Shown here: one piece after another, positions 42,268-52,727 of the stretch
How positions within the stretch are numbered: the first letter of the stretch is position 1
How the letters are laid out: every line of letters begins with the position of its first letter
Origin: Linnemannia elongata
Lineage: Eukaryota > Mortierellomycota > Mortierellomycetes > Mortierellales > Mortierellaceae
Length of the DNA stretch: 64,000 nt
NCBI GenBank assembly: GCA_036320915.1
Contig: JAXBDG010000012.1
Coordinates: 1,786,501 to 1,850,500 of the forward strand
Reading direction: 5' to 3'
Position numbers and translations under genes: made by a program
Notes under the pieces: generated by a model
Told to the model about the DNA's origin: nothing
Database searches by the model: none
What the model saw: only the letters and a program-made list of their open reading frames with translations

Positions 42268-44026
42268 AGTTATGAATATGAAAAGCGTGATAAACGTGAC
42301 GGGGGATGGTAAAAATAGTCCTGATGGAGTCACAAGAAGGTGCAATAAAGAAGGAGGAATGAGGAAAAGACAGAGGTAAGAAAGAAAGAACGTAATGGAG
42401 AGGAAGAGTAAGAGGATAGTAATGTTGAAAATAGCTAATACCGTAAGATAAATATATGAAGGATGACAGAAACTTACTGTAAAAGCAACAGAGCAAGAGA
42501 TTGTGAATGAGGAAATGAGCAGGAGAAGGAAGGATGACAGAAACGAGAAAACTAGGGGAAGTGATGGAGGCTAGAAAAAGATCATATTTATGGTACAAGA
42601 AGACAGGGTATTTATAATAGTATATAGAAGGGTAGGAGGCGTGGTAATTAGAGGCGCGGTAGTGAGAACATCCTATTTTAATCTTTTTTACATCAATTGC
42701 ATCGCCACAACCAGAAAAATGAGCAGTACGTTACTAATTGAGGGTTCATACGTCATATTCCAAGATGATACTGTAGATCGGGATCTCTCGAGCACTTGCC
42801 ATTGTTTGGTGATACTGCTCTACAAGCCAAAGATCAAATGGACAATTATTGCGCAGTTTTGTTTCTATACATGCACATACGGTTGATTGGATCCTCACTC
42901 ATCTCTGTGTAAAAGAAAGCGGAGGTTGTTCGACCAACACCAGAAAGATCCTCAACAGACCTGGGTAACTTTCCCGCAAACAATTTCATGAGATAGTGAA
43001 TGAGTGATATCTATTGATCCATCACATAAAACGCTATTTTATACCCAAAGACCCGGCATCCCCAGACAACCGGATCTTGTATACCCTTTTTGATTTGAGA
43101 TTAAATCTCACTTTTCATCATACGAAACAACTTCCACTGATCCTTCAGTTCCAAATGTGTCGACTGTGTCTCCTCAGGAGGCTTCGCCTCACCAACCAGG
43201 CTCACAAAGGACAAGTCCAAGCGAGGAATATGCAAAACAACGAAAGTAAATCACTGCAAACACCGTGCTTGTGACCCCCCTTCCCCTCGCTGGCAGAGTC
43301 GTGTTCAATATCCCCCTTCAACACCTTCTTACTTCGCGCAGAACACGCTGCCGACAAAAAGGGTTGCAACACTCGATTCACAACGTTTGCTCTCAATCTT
43401 GCAGGTCCTGTCTAGGCTCGTTCGGTAGTTTGATTAAACTGAAAATGACAAACAAAAATTAGTCAGTACGCGTACGAATGACCTTGGTGTCCATCATAGC
43501 CAGTCATTTCTTCACTTACAACTGCCTCTAAACTTTAAGCGCCCTTCTGACTATCCATGATATGTCTGCAGCACATAGCTCATCAATCGCCTCCGAAATC
43601 TCTTATTCAGTTCCGAACTGGAGAATCTCTTCAACTTGGAGCCTTAATGCTCAAATTTCCGGGTAATCTGGTGTACGGTACTCCTTGCCCATGGCCCTCT
43701 AGATCTCTTTTGCATCCAAACACTCCATAGTCATCATGGTAAAGGCGACATCACATAAAGGGCGAGCATAAAGGGTTTCATATTTAAAATCTTAAGAAGA
43801 GTGATGTGGAGAAGGCGCTTGCAATGGACAGCAGCCATTCATCCAAGAAAAGATGGAGAGGGAGCAACAAACACTGTGACAACAAACCTCGACAACATGT
43901 GTCCAGTCCTATCAATTGCATCAGCCACAACTACAAGACTACTGCCCCTCAGGGACATATTTTATCATTGTATTCACCTGCCCTGTCGTGGTTGTCAATT
44001 TCTAAGACGTTCGACTTGATTCTTAG

Positions 44027-44179
44027 CCCGAACTCGACTGTCTCCAGCGTGTATCTATTGGTATCGATGACAGCAACTTTCTAAAGATCTCCCTATGTCA
44101 TCACGTTGAATTTCTGATGATCAGTAAGCCTCACAAATCAAGGCGAATGACCAAGCCTCAAACCGACGTTACGAAGTGA
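44027..44179 (+). pseudogene. Terminal exon relic (unit B)
   Basis: Same length (153 nt) and frame as 36504-36656, offset 7,523 bp, with the same TTCTTAG before it. Confidence 0.35.
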
Positions 44180-46529
44180 AATAAGTCCAACACCAATATT
44201 TATTCAGCATTTTAACATGACAGCCAAGGTGCCACGTTTTGCCCTGGGTCGCCCCAGGTCCCAGGTATTCGCAAAGTCTTGTTCCGCCTTGAACATGCAG
44301 TTAGATTTTGGTTCGTCACATGACCTCCGTCACAGACTTTTACTTAAATAGGTTCTTTGTTGGTTACAACCGTCCCTTAGTCTGCAATAGCTCATTCCCA
44401 CCTGTCATCTGTCTATTGTTCTTATGCACACTATTTCCTTCTCTCTACTCTCACACAATAAAACTATAACAAACGCCATACACATTATTTTTAACCTGTA
44501 AGATAGAAAGAAGGGCATGTATGTGGTATAGTTAGTAGTAAAGAGGTGGAAAAGGAAGAAAGAAAGAAAGAGGGATGAAGAGGCATAAATGATTTCTCCC
44601 TCTCCCATCTTCTCTCTTTTTTTTTTCTTAGCCTCTTTCATCATTTTTCTTCTTTCCTTTGTACGCCCCTTTACTCCTTACACCACACACATGCTTTTCT
44701 TTCTAACATACTATCTTTGTTCTCTTACCCTCTCGCGCCTCGACTCCTTCCCATACATCCAACACTCAAGTCGTCTTGGAGAAAGGCATAAACATTACCT
44801 ACGCCCACGCACACTCAAATACGATCAACCCGCCCTCACAACTAACAACGCGTTCGGAACAAGGAAGAGTGAGAGAAAGGGATGAAGTGACGAGTATACG
44901 AGCACCAACGAGGAACGAAGGAGGACATGTTTTTGATAAAGAAAACGCACCTATGAACGACGGCGGAAACTGACTATGGCCAAGAGCGAAAACAATAGAT
45001 TAGTCAGGCGCGGCTCATCTCTCGGGCAGGATAGATATTAACGGATGCACTCTAGGTGGCCAAGATATCTACTAGAGCGAATCGAAAAATCATTCGTGCA
45101 ACAAAACAAATTTTAGTCGCAGGTGGATTGTAGTATCTGCTATTTAGGTATGTAGTCGGTTTGTCTACTGACAGTGGATGCGTATGTTCCATGAACTTCA
45201 TCACACCCTCAAACTCCAGAAGTCGAGCGAACCGACATCGAACGATCAAAAATCATTGTCGCTATGAACGCTTGTCTGCTACAAGCCACTCGATCCAAAG
45301 TCTAGCAAGGGTATGTCTCATAGTTATAGTCGAGCGCGTTCCTCACTATATTTTAGTAAAGCTGGCGTGTGAGCATTAGGCAGTTTATACACCCCACTCC
45401 CCCTGAAATCGCGTTTTCTGAAGTGACTCTTGATTTTTAGGCCTCCCTTCTTTTTTTGCGGTCTCGTACTTGGTGTTGTCCTTTGATCTTTTCTCTGGAT
45501 TTTGTCCCTTGATGTAGTCTCTGGTGTTGTCTCTGGTGTCGTCCCTTGATATGGTGGTGTTTTCTATTGAAGCTGTCGTTCGTTGCTGACTCTTGGTGTC
45601 ATCGTTTTTCTGTCATCCCAATCTCTCCAACGCCTTGATCGTCAGTCTTTGTTCTTTGCGCTTGATTCCCAAAGTCTTTCACTAATGTTAAGTATACTCG
45701 CCGACATTTTGATTGGATGTCGCTATGAACGGTTGGTTGCCTCAAGCTAGTAACAGTACACCTTTCTCGCTTTTCATTTTTTTGTCTTAAGCTTCCCCTC
45801 ATCCCTTTCTTTCATTCAATTTTACTTTCATTCGTCTATTATGTTCATTAATCTCTTATGTTCATTAATCTCTAGCTTTCATTCATCCCTTGATTTTTAT
45901 CATTCCTGCCTTCTCTCATCCTTTGTTTCCATCCTGGTCCCTTTAAATTGTTCTTCCCCTAGATGTTCTGTCCTCCCTTGATATCGGCAGTTGGTGGTGT
46001 CTCCATTTTTCACATTGTGGCCCAGCATTCCTTGTTTCCCAGCGTGCCCTCCGTCTTTCATTTTTCTCCCCCTTATTTTTTTTCCCTCAATGCTCTCGCT
46101 TGGTGTTGTACCTTGATCGTCTTTGGTCCTTAGATGTTCTTACTCGGTGTTGTGTGTTGTTTTTTACATCCCTTGATGTTAGATCATTAGTGCTCTCGCT
46201 TGGTGTTGTACCTTGTTTTTTGCCTGCCCTTATTCTCTACTAAAAATCGAATCCTTTCATCCCTTCTTTTCTCCAATCCCTTACTTTTCCCTTGTTTTTT
46301 TTCTCAATCCTTTAGTTTTCATAATCCCTTGCCTTTTTTGGGTATCCTTCCCCAGTGTTCGCGGCATCTATTGATCATTTCTCAGCATGCCATGACTTTT
46401 TCTATCTCGCCTCTTGTTCCATCACCTCTTGTCCATTCACCCCTGCTCTTTTTAATTGTCCTCGCCTCAGTAAGCCATAGACCATTCTCATTCAAATCCA
46501 AATAGGATTCTTCTTTGGCCCTCTTTTCA

Positions 46530-46537
46530 TATAAATA
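46530..46537 (+). promoter_or_regulatory. TATA box of secreted-protein copy 3
   Basis: TATAAATA about 124 bp before the ATG at 46661, conserved with the other two copies. Confidence 0.6.
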
Positions 46538-46660
46538 AGCCCACCTGTTCAGCCTGAAAAATAAAACTCAATTCTCTACCTCATCCAATCAAGACTTCAA
46601 TCAACAGAACCACCTCCCCAAACAAAAACCAACCCAAACAAAAACCATAACATTTCCACC

Positions 46661-46963
46661 ATGTTCATGAGATTGACATCCTCCGCCGTCGCTGTCATCG
46701 CCGCGCTCGCTCTCTTCAGTTCCTTCGGAAACGCGCTCCCTACTCCCAGAGAAGCTTCCACTGTCGATACCTTTCCCTCGCTTGGTTCGGCCTTTGACAC
46801 CTTCGACAACGGTGGTGCGGATGTTGGACGTGGTGCAGCTGAGCTGGTCTCTTCTACCGCTGTGGGAGCTCCTCAGATTGTCACGGTTCTTCCCTGTGAG
46901 TTGCTCGGCGACGGCGCTCCAGCAAACTGTGCTTACACCGACGACGTTGTCCCAAGACGCTAA
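46661..46963 (+). CDS. Small secreted protein, copy 3 of 3
   Basis: 100 residues, 97% identical to the other two copies: Asn to Asp in AFDTFDNGG, Leu to Ile in APQIVT, Val to Leu in PCELLG. Signal peptide, both cysteines and the C-terminal RR are kept. Eight of eleven nucleotide changes are silent. A C-run (46982-46996) follows shortly after the stop. Function unknown. Confidence 0.8.
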   Translation: MFMRLTSSAVAVIAALALFSSFGNALPTPREASTVDTFPSLGSAFDTFDNGGADVGRGAAELVSSTAVGAPQIVTVLPCELLGDGAPANCAYTDDVVPRR

Positions 46964-47543
46964 GTTGAGCCCATGGCTCTGCCCCCCCCCCCCCCCCACC
47001 TCCTGTCGCGTTTATTACCCTAGGGTCAGATCTGATCGGTCGATTCTTGGCCACGATTGGTCCAACCCTTGATACAGATAGTCGACTTCCCGACACGCTT
47101 GGCGCAGTGTTGACTGCACCCAAGGAACTTAATTAATTGCCCTCCCTTATTTTAGCATATCTATACTCGGACACATTTATAGCTCGGATCTTTGACATGA
47201 AATAACACTTCGTCTATATCTTGAAACCCATATCTGATCCACTGTCCCTTGCACTTTCAGATCCCCACATGTCCTCATCTACTTGTATGTTTAAAGGAAT
47301 ACGATGTGTGAAAAAGAGGAGGATAAGAAACGCAATGGGGAACGAGGGATGGAGTAAAAGGTGAAGGTTGGATATGAAAAATCATCCTTCGTTGAAACGT
47401 TGAAGAATTATCGTTGCTCTTCTTTTCTTTTCTTTTTTGTGATTGGGCGAAAGACGACTGAGACCATTAAACATTTTTTTCTGGACCAAAAAAGAGGGGT
47501 GTTTTTATTACTATTGCCGACTGTGCTCCTGAATAGAAAAAAG

Positions 47544-47930
47544 TCAATGGCGGGTACGAACACGCTCCGTGAACAAATATCCATGCTGGTTCTGCTCCCT
47601 GGCCTCATTCATCTCGAGGCCCTTAACAACCTCGAATTTCGCACGGTCCATATCCTGACATGCTCCTGTGGCTCTCAAATATGCCTTTGCTTGGTCCACA
47701 GGATCCCGTCCGTCCTTGATACAAAGGGCCGAGGGAGCAACACAAATGGTCTCATTGCATTTGTATCCGGCCTTGGTGAACTTGTACATGTCGCAGTAGA
47801 GGTAACTGACTGCTACGCCTTGGTGGGTCCGACTATCCTTGCAAGGGAGGAATTCTGTCTTCCAGTAGGCTGTCACTGGATTGAGGGTGGCGATCAAGAG
47901 TAGTAGGAGAAGTGACCCGCGGGAATGCAT
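47544..47930 (-). CDS. Secreted cysteine-containing protein
   Basis: 128 residues, single exon, ATG at 47930. MHSRGSLLLLLLIATLNPVT followed by AYW is a clear signal peptide with cleavage near residue 21. The mature part has six cysteines (FLPCKD, YLYCDM, YKCNE, TICVAP, ALCIKD, GACQD), enough for three disulfides, and a charged C-terminal tail without cysteines. No family recognised and no similarity to the 100-aa secreted family 580 bp away. It may be an effector or a cell-wall protein; nothing in the sequence decides. Confidence 0.7.
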   Translation of the reverse strand: MHSRGSLLLLLLIATLNPVTAYWKTEFLPCKDSRTHQGVAVSYLYCDMYKFTKAGYKCNETICVAPSALCIKDGRDPVDQAKAYLRATGACQDMDRAKFEVVKGLEMNEAREQNQHGYLFTERVRTRH

Positions 47931-48415
47931 GTTGTTGTTCTCTGTTTGCGTGGGTTGAGCGCTTTACTAAGGAAATTAAAAAAAGTGAGAAAAATAGTCT
48001 GAGGATGTCAAGTTCGGGCCATAAGAGTCTAAGAGATCTAAGAGAAAAAAAAAAGGTAAAAGTTTATGCCTTGGGAGGGACTTACTGTTGACGGGCAGAG
48101 AACTTGGGATGGCAGAAAGATGGTGATTGTTAGGAAAGAAAAGTGGGGATACGGGTTAATTTTGGGTCTCGAAGGAGGGGAGTGAAGATTGCGTTTCTAT
48201 TTATTCGGCGAACGTGCAGGACAAGGCCCGGATGTAAAGTCGAAAAAAAATGAAAGGGTCTGCCTATTGCCAAGAAAATTTTCTTCCCGTTCCAACCTTC
48301 CTCCTCTTCCCAGCCCTCTTTGCCTTTTTTTTTGTGACTCGCTGTAATGGTCCATGCATCAACCCCCTCCAAAAAAACACCAAGAGGGTGGCGGAGTTAG
48401 AGAATTGTACACATA

Positions 48416-48632
48416 CAGTCGAACCTGTCTAATTGCATAATGATGGGACCGGATGAATTTTATGCAATATGCAATTTGACAGTGTTGTACTATGAAGATT
48501 CCAGTGTAGGATACTGTAGCTCAAAATTCTGGTGATTCTGGGGCTGGACGAAAAAAAAAAAAAAAAAGAGAGAAAATATGCATTTTGACAGGTTATGCAT
48601 TATAAAAGTATGCATTTTAACAGGTTCGACTG
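48416..48632. mobile_element. 217-bp MITE with Tc1/mariner-like ends
   Basis: Perfect terminal inverted repeats CAGTCGAACCTGT (48416-48428) and ACAGGTTCGACTG (48620-48632), flanked by TA at 48414-48415 and 48633-48634. Internal subrepeats GCATTTTGACAGG and GCATTTTAACAGG lie near the right end. No coding sequence. Confidence 0.85.
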
Positions 48633-48928
48633 TAATAGGGAAAAATAATAATAAAGTCGCTTTCCTTGTCCCGCTGGACATGCCGCATCTTTTTGTGTTC
48701 ACATCAGTTGTTTTTCTGCCTGTAGTGAACAATGGAAGGGCAGAGATGGGTCAAGCCAGAGGTTAAATATCCATTTTGCAACCAACTCTTGTTATTGACC
48801 TTTATCTGTTGACATGTTGACAGATGCTTAGTCGGGAGTGTTTCAGTAGATTTTTTTATTTGTTGTTCAAGTGGATTAGTTGAAGAGAGAGTGTTTGTGT
48901 TTGTGATATCGATGTTTGATGAGTTGGA

Positions 48929-49035
48929 GGCGCAGATCTTTAATAGTGAAGGCGCAAATCTTTAATGACGGCACAGATCTTTAATAGTGATGGCGCAGAT
49001 CATTAGTAGTGATGGCGCAGATCATTAATCGTGAC
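48929..49035. repeat. Minisatellite of about 27 bp
   Basis: Five units of GGCGCAGATCTTTAATAGTG with small changes. Confidence 0.7.
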
Positions 49036-50581
49036 GAGACGATGACGATCATGATGATCGTCAGGGTGAAACCGGTAGAGTGTGTAAGTTCGTACCAGAG
49101 TGATTGGAGTGGTCAGTAGGTCGTGATAGGAATATAATCAACACTTGATTTATGCCACGTTTCAACCTGTGGAACAGAGCACACAAGTGAAAAGAAAGAA
49201 ATAAAGTGAGAATAGGGGGGGGGGGGAAGAGGCGAGGAAATACAATAACAACTGAGTTTTGACTTTGGCTTCGTTCTTCCCTCACACGGAGAAAACACGA
49301 GGGGTGCTGTGTTATCAAGGGCCTCGTGTTTGTTTGTATTTATTTTTTCTCTTTCAGCTCAATACATACCAAATTGTTTCGTCCTCTCCTGGCGTGAGTT
49401 ACGTGACGCTTGACACCACCTTTCCTTTTTACCTCTTGGCTCAAAACAACGCACATACACCTTGCCATTGCTCCGTGTCCATTATCAATTTCATGTACGC
49501 AAAAACAAAGAAATGGGCTCTTGTTTGTTGTGCTTACTTGAACCACACTCACATACACACGGACAACAGGTTTATTCCTTTTTGCTTCTCAGACCAAACG
49601 AAAAATCAACAAAATGCTCTTATGCTGTGGGCACAGAGAGCCACTGTAAGGAATGAACAAGAGGGGCGAAAGAGCGAATAATCAATCGACGGACGTGAAT
49701 GTATTTCTCCGCGTACACATCTCCTGCTGGTTATTTGCTCACATGATACGATTGTCCCGCGCACATTCGTAAGAATGTGTATCATCTATGTAGGTGATGT
49801 CGACGAAAGGAGGAAGAGAGAGGAAGGAAAAGATTGAAAGGAGCTGTGGTTGATTGATTGATGTGTGAACGTCAAATCTCTCATCTTACATCTACCCCTG
49901 GACATGGTCCATGGTTAAAAACATTGCTATTTTGTGTATGACGCGTGAGTTTGGTTCACGGATGAGATGGTGTTAGTTTGCGGGCATGCTTCTTTGTTTG
50001 TTTAAAATGTTTTGCTAATCTTGCGCACGTTAGCGCTATTTTTCTCCTTTCATCCTGTGTTGTTGTTGTTGTTGTTTGTTTGTTTGTTTGTTTTATGTGT
50101 TTGATTGTTTGTGTGCAGATGTGCGGAACTGGGTCCTAATGTTGCTTGTCCTGTCCACGAGTGCTCTTCTCGCGTTGGCGAAGCATATGTACACAACAGT
50201 ATCGTCAAGGAGAGGGAGGAGTAGAATCCACCTGGGAGCCCGTTTTGTTCATGTCGTTCGTCTTTGTTCCAAGAAATAAGGCACCGAGTGTAAACCTTAC
50301 TTTGTGATACTTGTCAATGTAGCTCCCTCGAGCCTGTTTGTTATGTTGGTTTGTTCTTTTTATATCATCGTTTTGCCTCTCCCTCCCCACTTTGCGCCTC
50401 GTCTCTTACTCTCACGCTGGCCTTTTGAAGTATATAAAATCGTACCAAAAACCATGTTTTCCTTACTCATTTTGTCCACCTCCTTCACTTCTCTCTACCT
50501 TCGCTATTGAATAACTTCAAAGCAAAAGTACAAAACCATGAAGAACAACTACAGATTGCTCGCTTGACTATTTAGTGCTCT

Positions 50582-50622
<41 letters not shown>

Positions 50623-52727
50623 TTGCTTTGCTTGCGCGTGTGCACTTTTGCTCACTAACCCCCCACCCTCGCTTGTGTTTTCCCTTTTTTTTTTGTTTGG
50701 GTATTGGGAATAGAAAACGTAACAAACGACTGTGAGCTATTTTGCTCTGTTGTTTATTTTGTAGCATGGTATGGAAGAATGGGGAGAGTGGATGTGTATT
50801 TTGGAAGGTAGGGAGAAGAGGACAGTGCGGAGGGAGAGGTGGGTGGCACGAATGGGGATGGTGCATGATGAGAGCAAGCGACAAAGAAAGAGAGAGGGAG
50901 TGAGAGAGAGCGTGGGTTAGGCGGTGCAGATGGATTGACGATGGAGGGAAGGAAAGATGGGAGGGAAGAGGGATGAATATACAAGCTAGTGAAAGTTTAG
51001 ACAGGAGTGGTGAAGACAAAGCGGGGGAGCAGGAAGGACAAAGAGAAACAACGTGTAATCAAACAAATAAACAAAAAAGAAAAAAAAAAATAGGGGTGTT
51101 CCCTCTACTTTTTTTTTCCATTCGCGCCATGGTCTCCTTCTTTCATTCCTTCTTTTTTGTTTGGGTTGGGTTGGACTGATTATATTTGGTGGGACATGTG
51201 GGAACAAGGACCTCTCTCCCTGTCGGACTAATTGAAGGGTAGAGATGGTGTTCCCTTTTCTTTCATTCTTGTCTTCATTAACCTTTTTTTTTTTTCTCCT
51301 TCAGTCTGCGGTGTATCGCCAACGAAACAAATAAAGGTAGCGTTCTCTATGTTCATTCATTGTTTGAGTAGTGGCCTTGCGTCTGGTGGTGGCATGAATG
51401 CAGGAAGAGAGGGAGAGAGAGAGCCATTTGCTGACATGGTATGGTGGGTCTGAGGGTGGATCACCATCATTGTCAGCATCATCACCGTCGTCCATGGCTC
51501 TCAAATTTTCTTCCTCACCTCTTTCGCCTTTCTCCTCTTTCCCTCCATTACTCCTCGGAGATTGAATAGACGGACAGACACTCAACAACAACAACAACAA
51601 CAACAATAACAACAACAATAATAACAAATGAACCATATCTCTCCGATTTGCCCCCACTGTCTGGTGATGCCTTACGAGTCATTTCCTTTCGATACAGCGC
51701 CCGCTACCCGAGAGATATACTTGTTGTGCTTGAAATGGACGCTATATACTTGAAGCTTGAAGCAAGACAGAATGGAAGGGCGGTTGGAGAGGCGGTTAGG
51801 GGGGGAAGTTGAGGAGCAGTAACAATGGGCGTCATCTCTTCCTTCGAGGGAAAGAGAAGGTGCAGGAAGAATAAGGAGGAATAGGGGCAAGAGAGAGAGA
51901 GAAAGAAAGAAAAGGTAACAAACAAAAGAGATGCAGGAATAACAATATTTATTTTAATATGAGTTGCCTCTTCCATTTCTCCTCGTGTATTACTTGATGG
52001 ATTCATATTGGTATGAACCGAGTACGAGAAATGACTGATCCAAAAGAGTGAACGAGTGACTGGATACCCCTTCCCTTTTTTTCCTTACCCACGACGACAT
52101 CGCTTTGCGTATGCACCCCATTCTGGTTCTTATTTGAAGAGGAGAGTGGGAATAGGGTCCCTCTCGTTATTGTTTCGATCTCTCTCTCACACCCCCCTCT
52201 CCCGTTATCATTGTTCGGTGTCAGTCATAAAACGAAAAGGAGTGCAAGAAAAAAAGAAAGTGCTGCACCTGTTGTCCCCCCCGCACCCTTTTTAAAACAT
52301 TGAACATTCAACAAAATAAACAACAACGAAGCACACAAAAATTACTTATCACTCACTCACTCACTCAAACAAAGAGGAAGACGAAGAAGAAGAAGAGAGA
52401 CAATCAATCAATCAAGCAATCCCCTGTGCTTCCTCCCCCTCCTTCTCTCTCCCTTCCCTTCTTTTTTTAATTCCCTTCCTATCCTATCCTTCCTTCCTTC
52501 TTTCCTTCCCTTTCTCTTCTTCTTCTTCTTCTTCTTCTTCTTCTCCCTTCTTTATCCTCCATCGCCCACCTTCTCTCTCTCCTTCTTCCCTTTTCTTTCC
52601 CTCATTTCATTCTTCACACTCACTCCTTGTCTTCCTTCCATCCCAACAACACGCATACCCACACACACACGTACACACATACATCCATAAACATACCCTT
52701 GCTCCCTTCCCTTTTGTTACAACCACT
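49036..52727. other. Long gene-free stretch upstream of the HMG gene
   Basis: No gene recognised in 3.7 kb. Simple repeats dominate: (GTT)n/(GTTT)n near 50060-50095, poly-T 50586-50619, (ACA)n near 51585-51630, (CTT)n near 52518-52546. The last 400 bp are CT-rich and probably hold the promoter and leader of the following gene. Confidence 0.5.

Larger units (their letters stand above)
40640..45404. repeat. Segmental duplication unit B
   Basis: Counterpart of 33955-37885 with a longer LRR gene. On the right it ends abruptly at about 45404 (CACTCCCC), where the secreted-protein cassette copy 3 begins; in unit A the same phrase continues into different sequence. Confidence 0.85.
45407..47387 (+). 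repeat. Secreted-protein cassette, copy 3
   Basis: Homologous to 5488-7592 over its whole length with scattered substitutions and indels; inserted or joined directly at the right edge of duplication unit B. It contains the T-rich phrase array, one 64-bp repeat (about 45700-45760), the TATA box and the gene. Confidence 0.85.
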
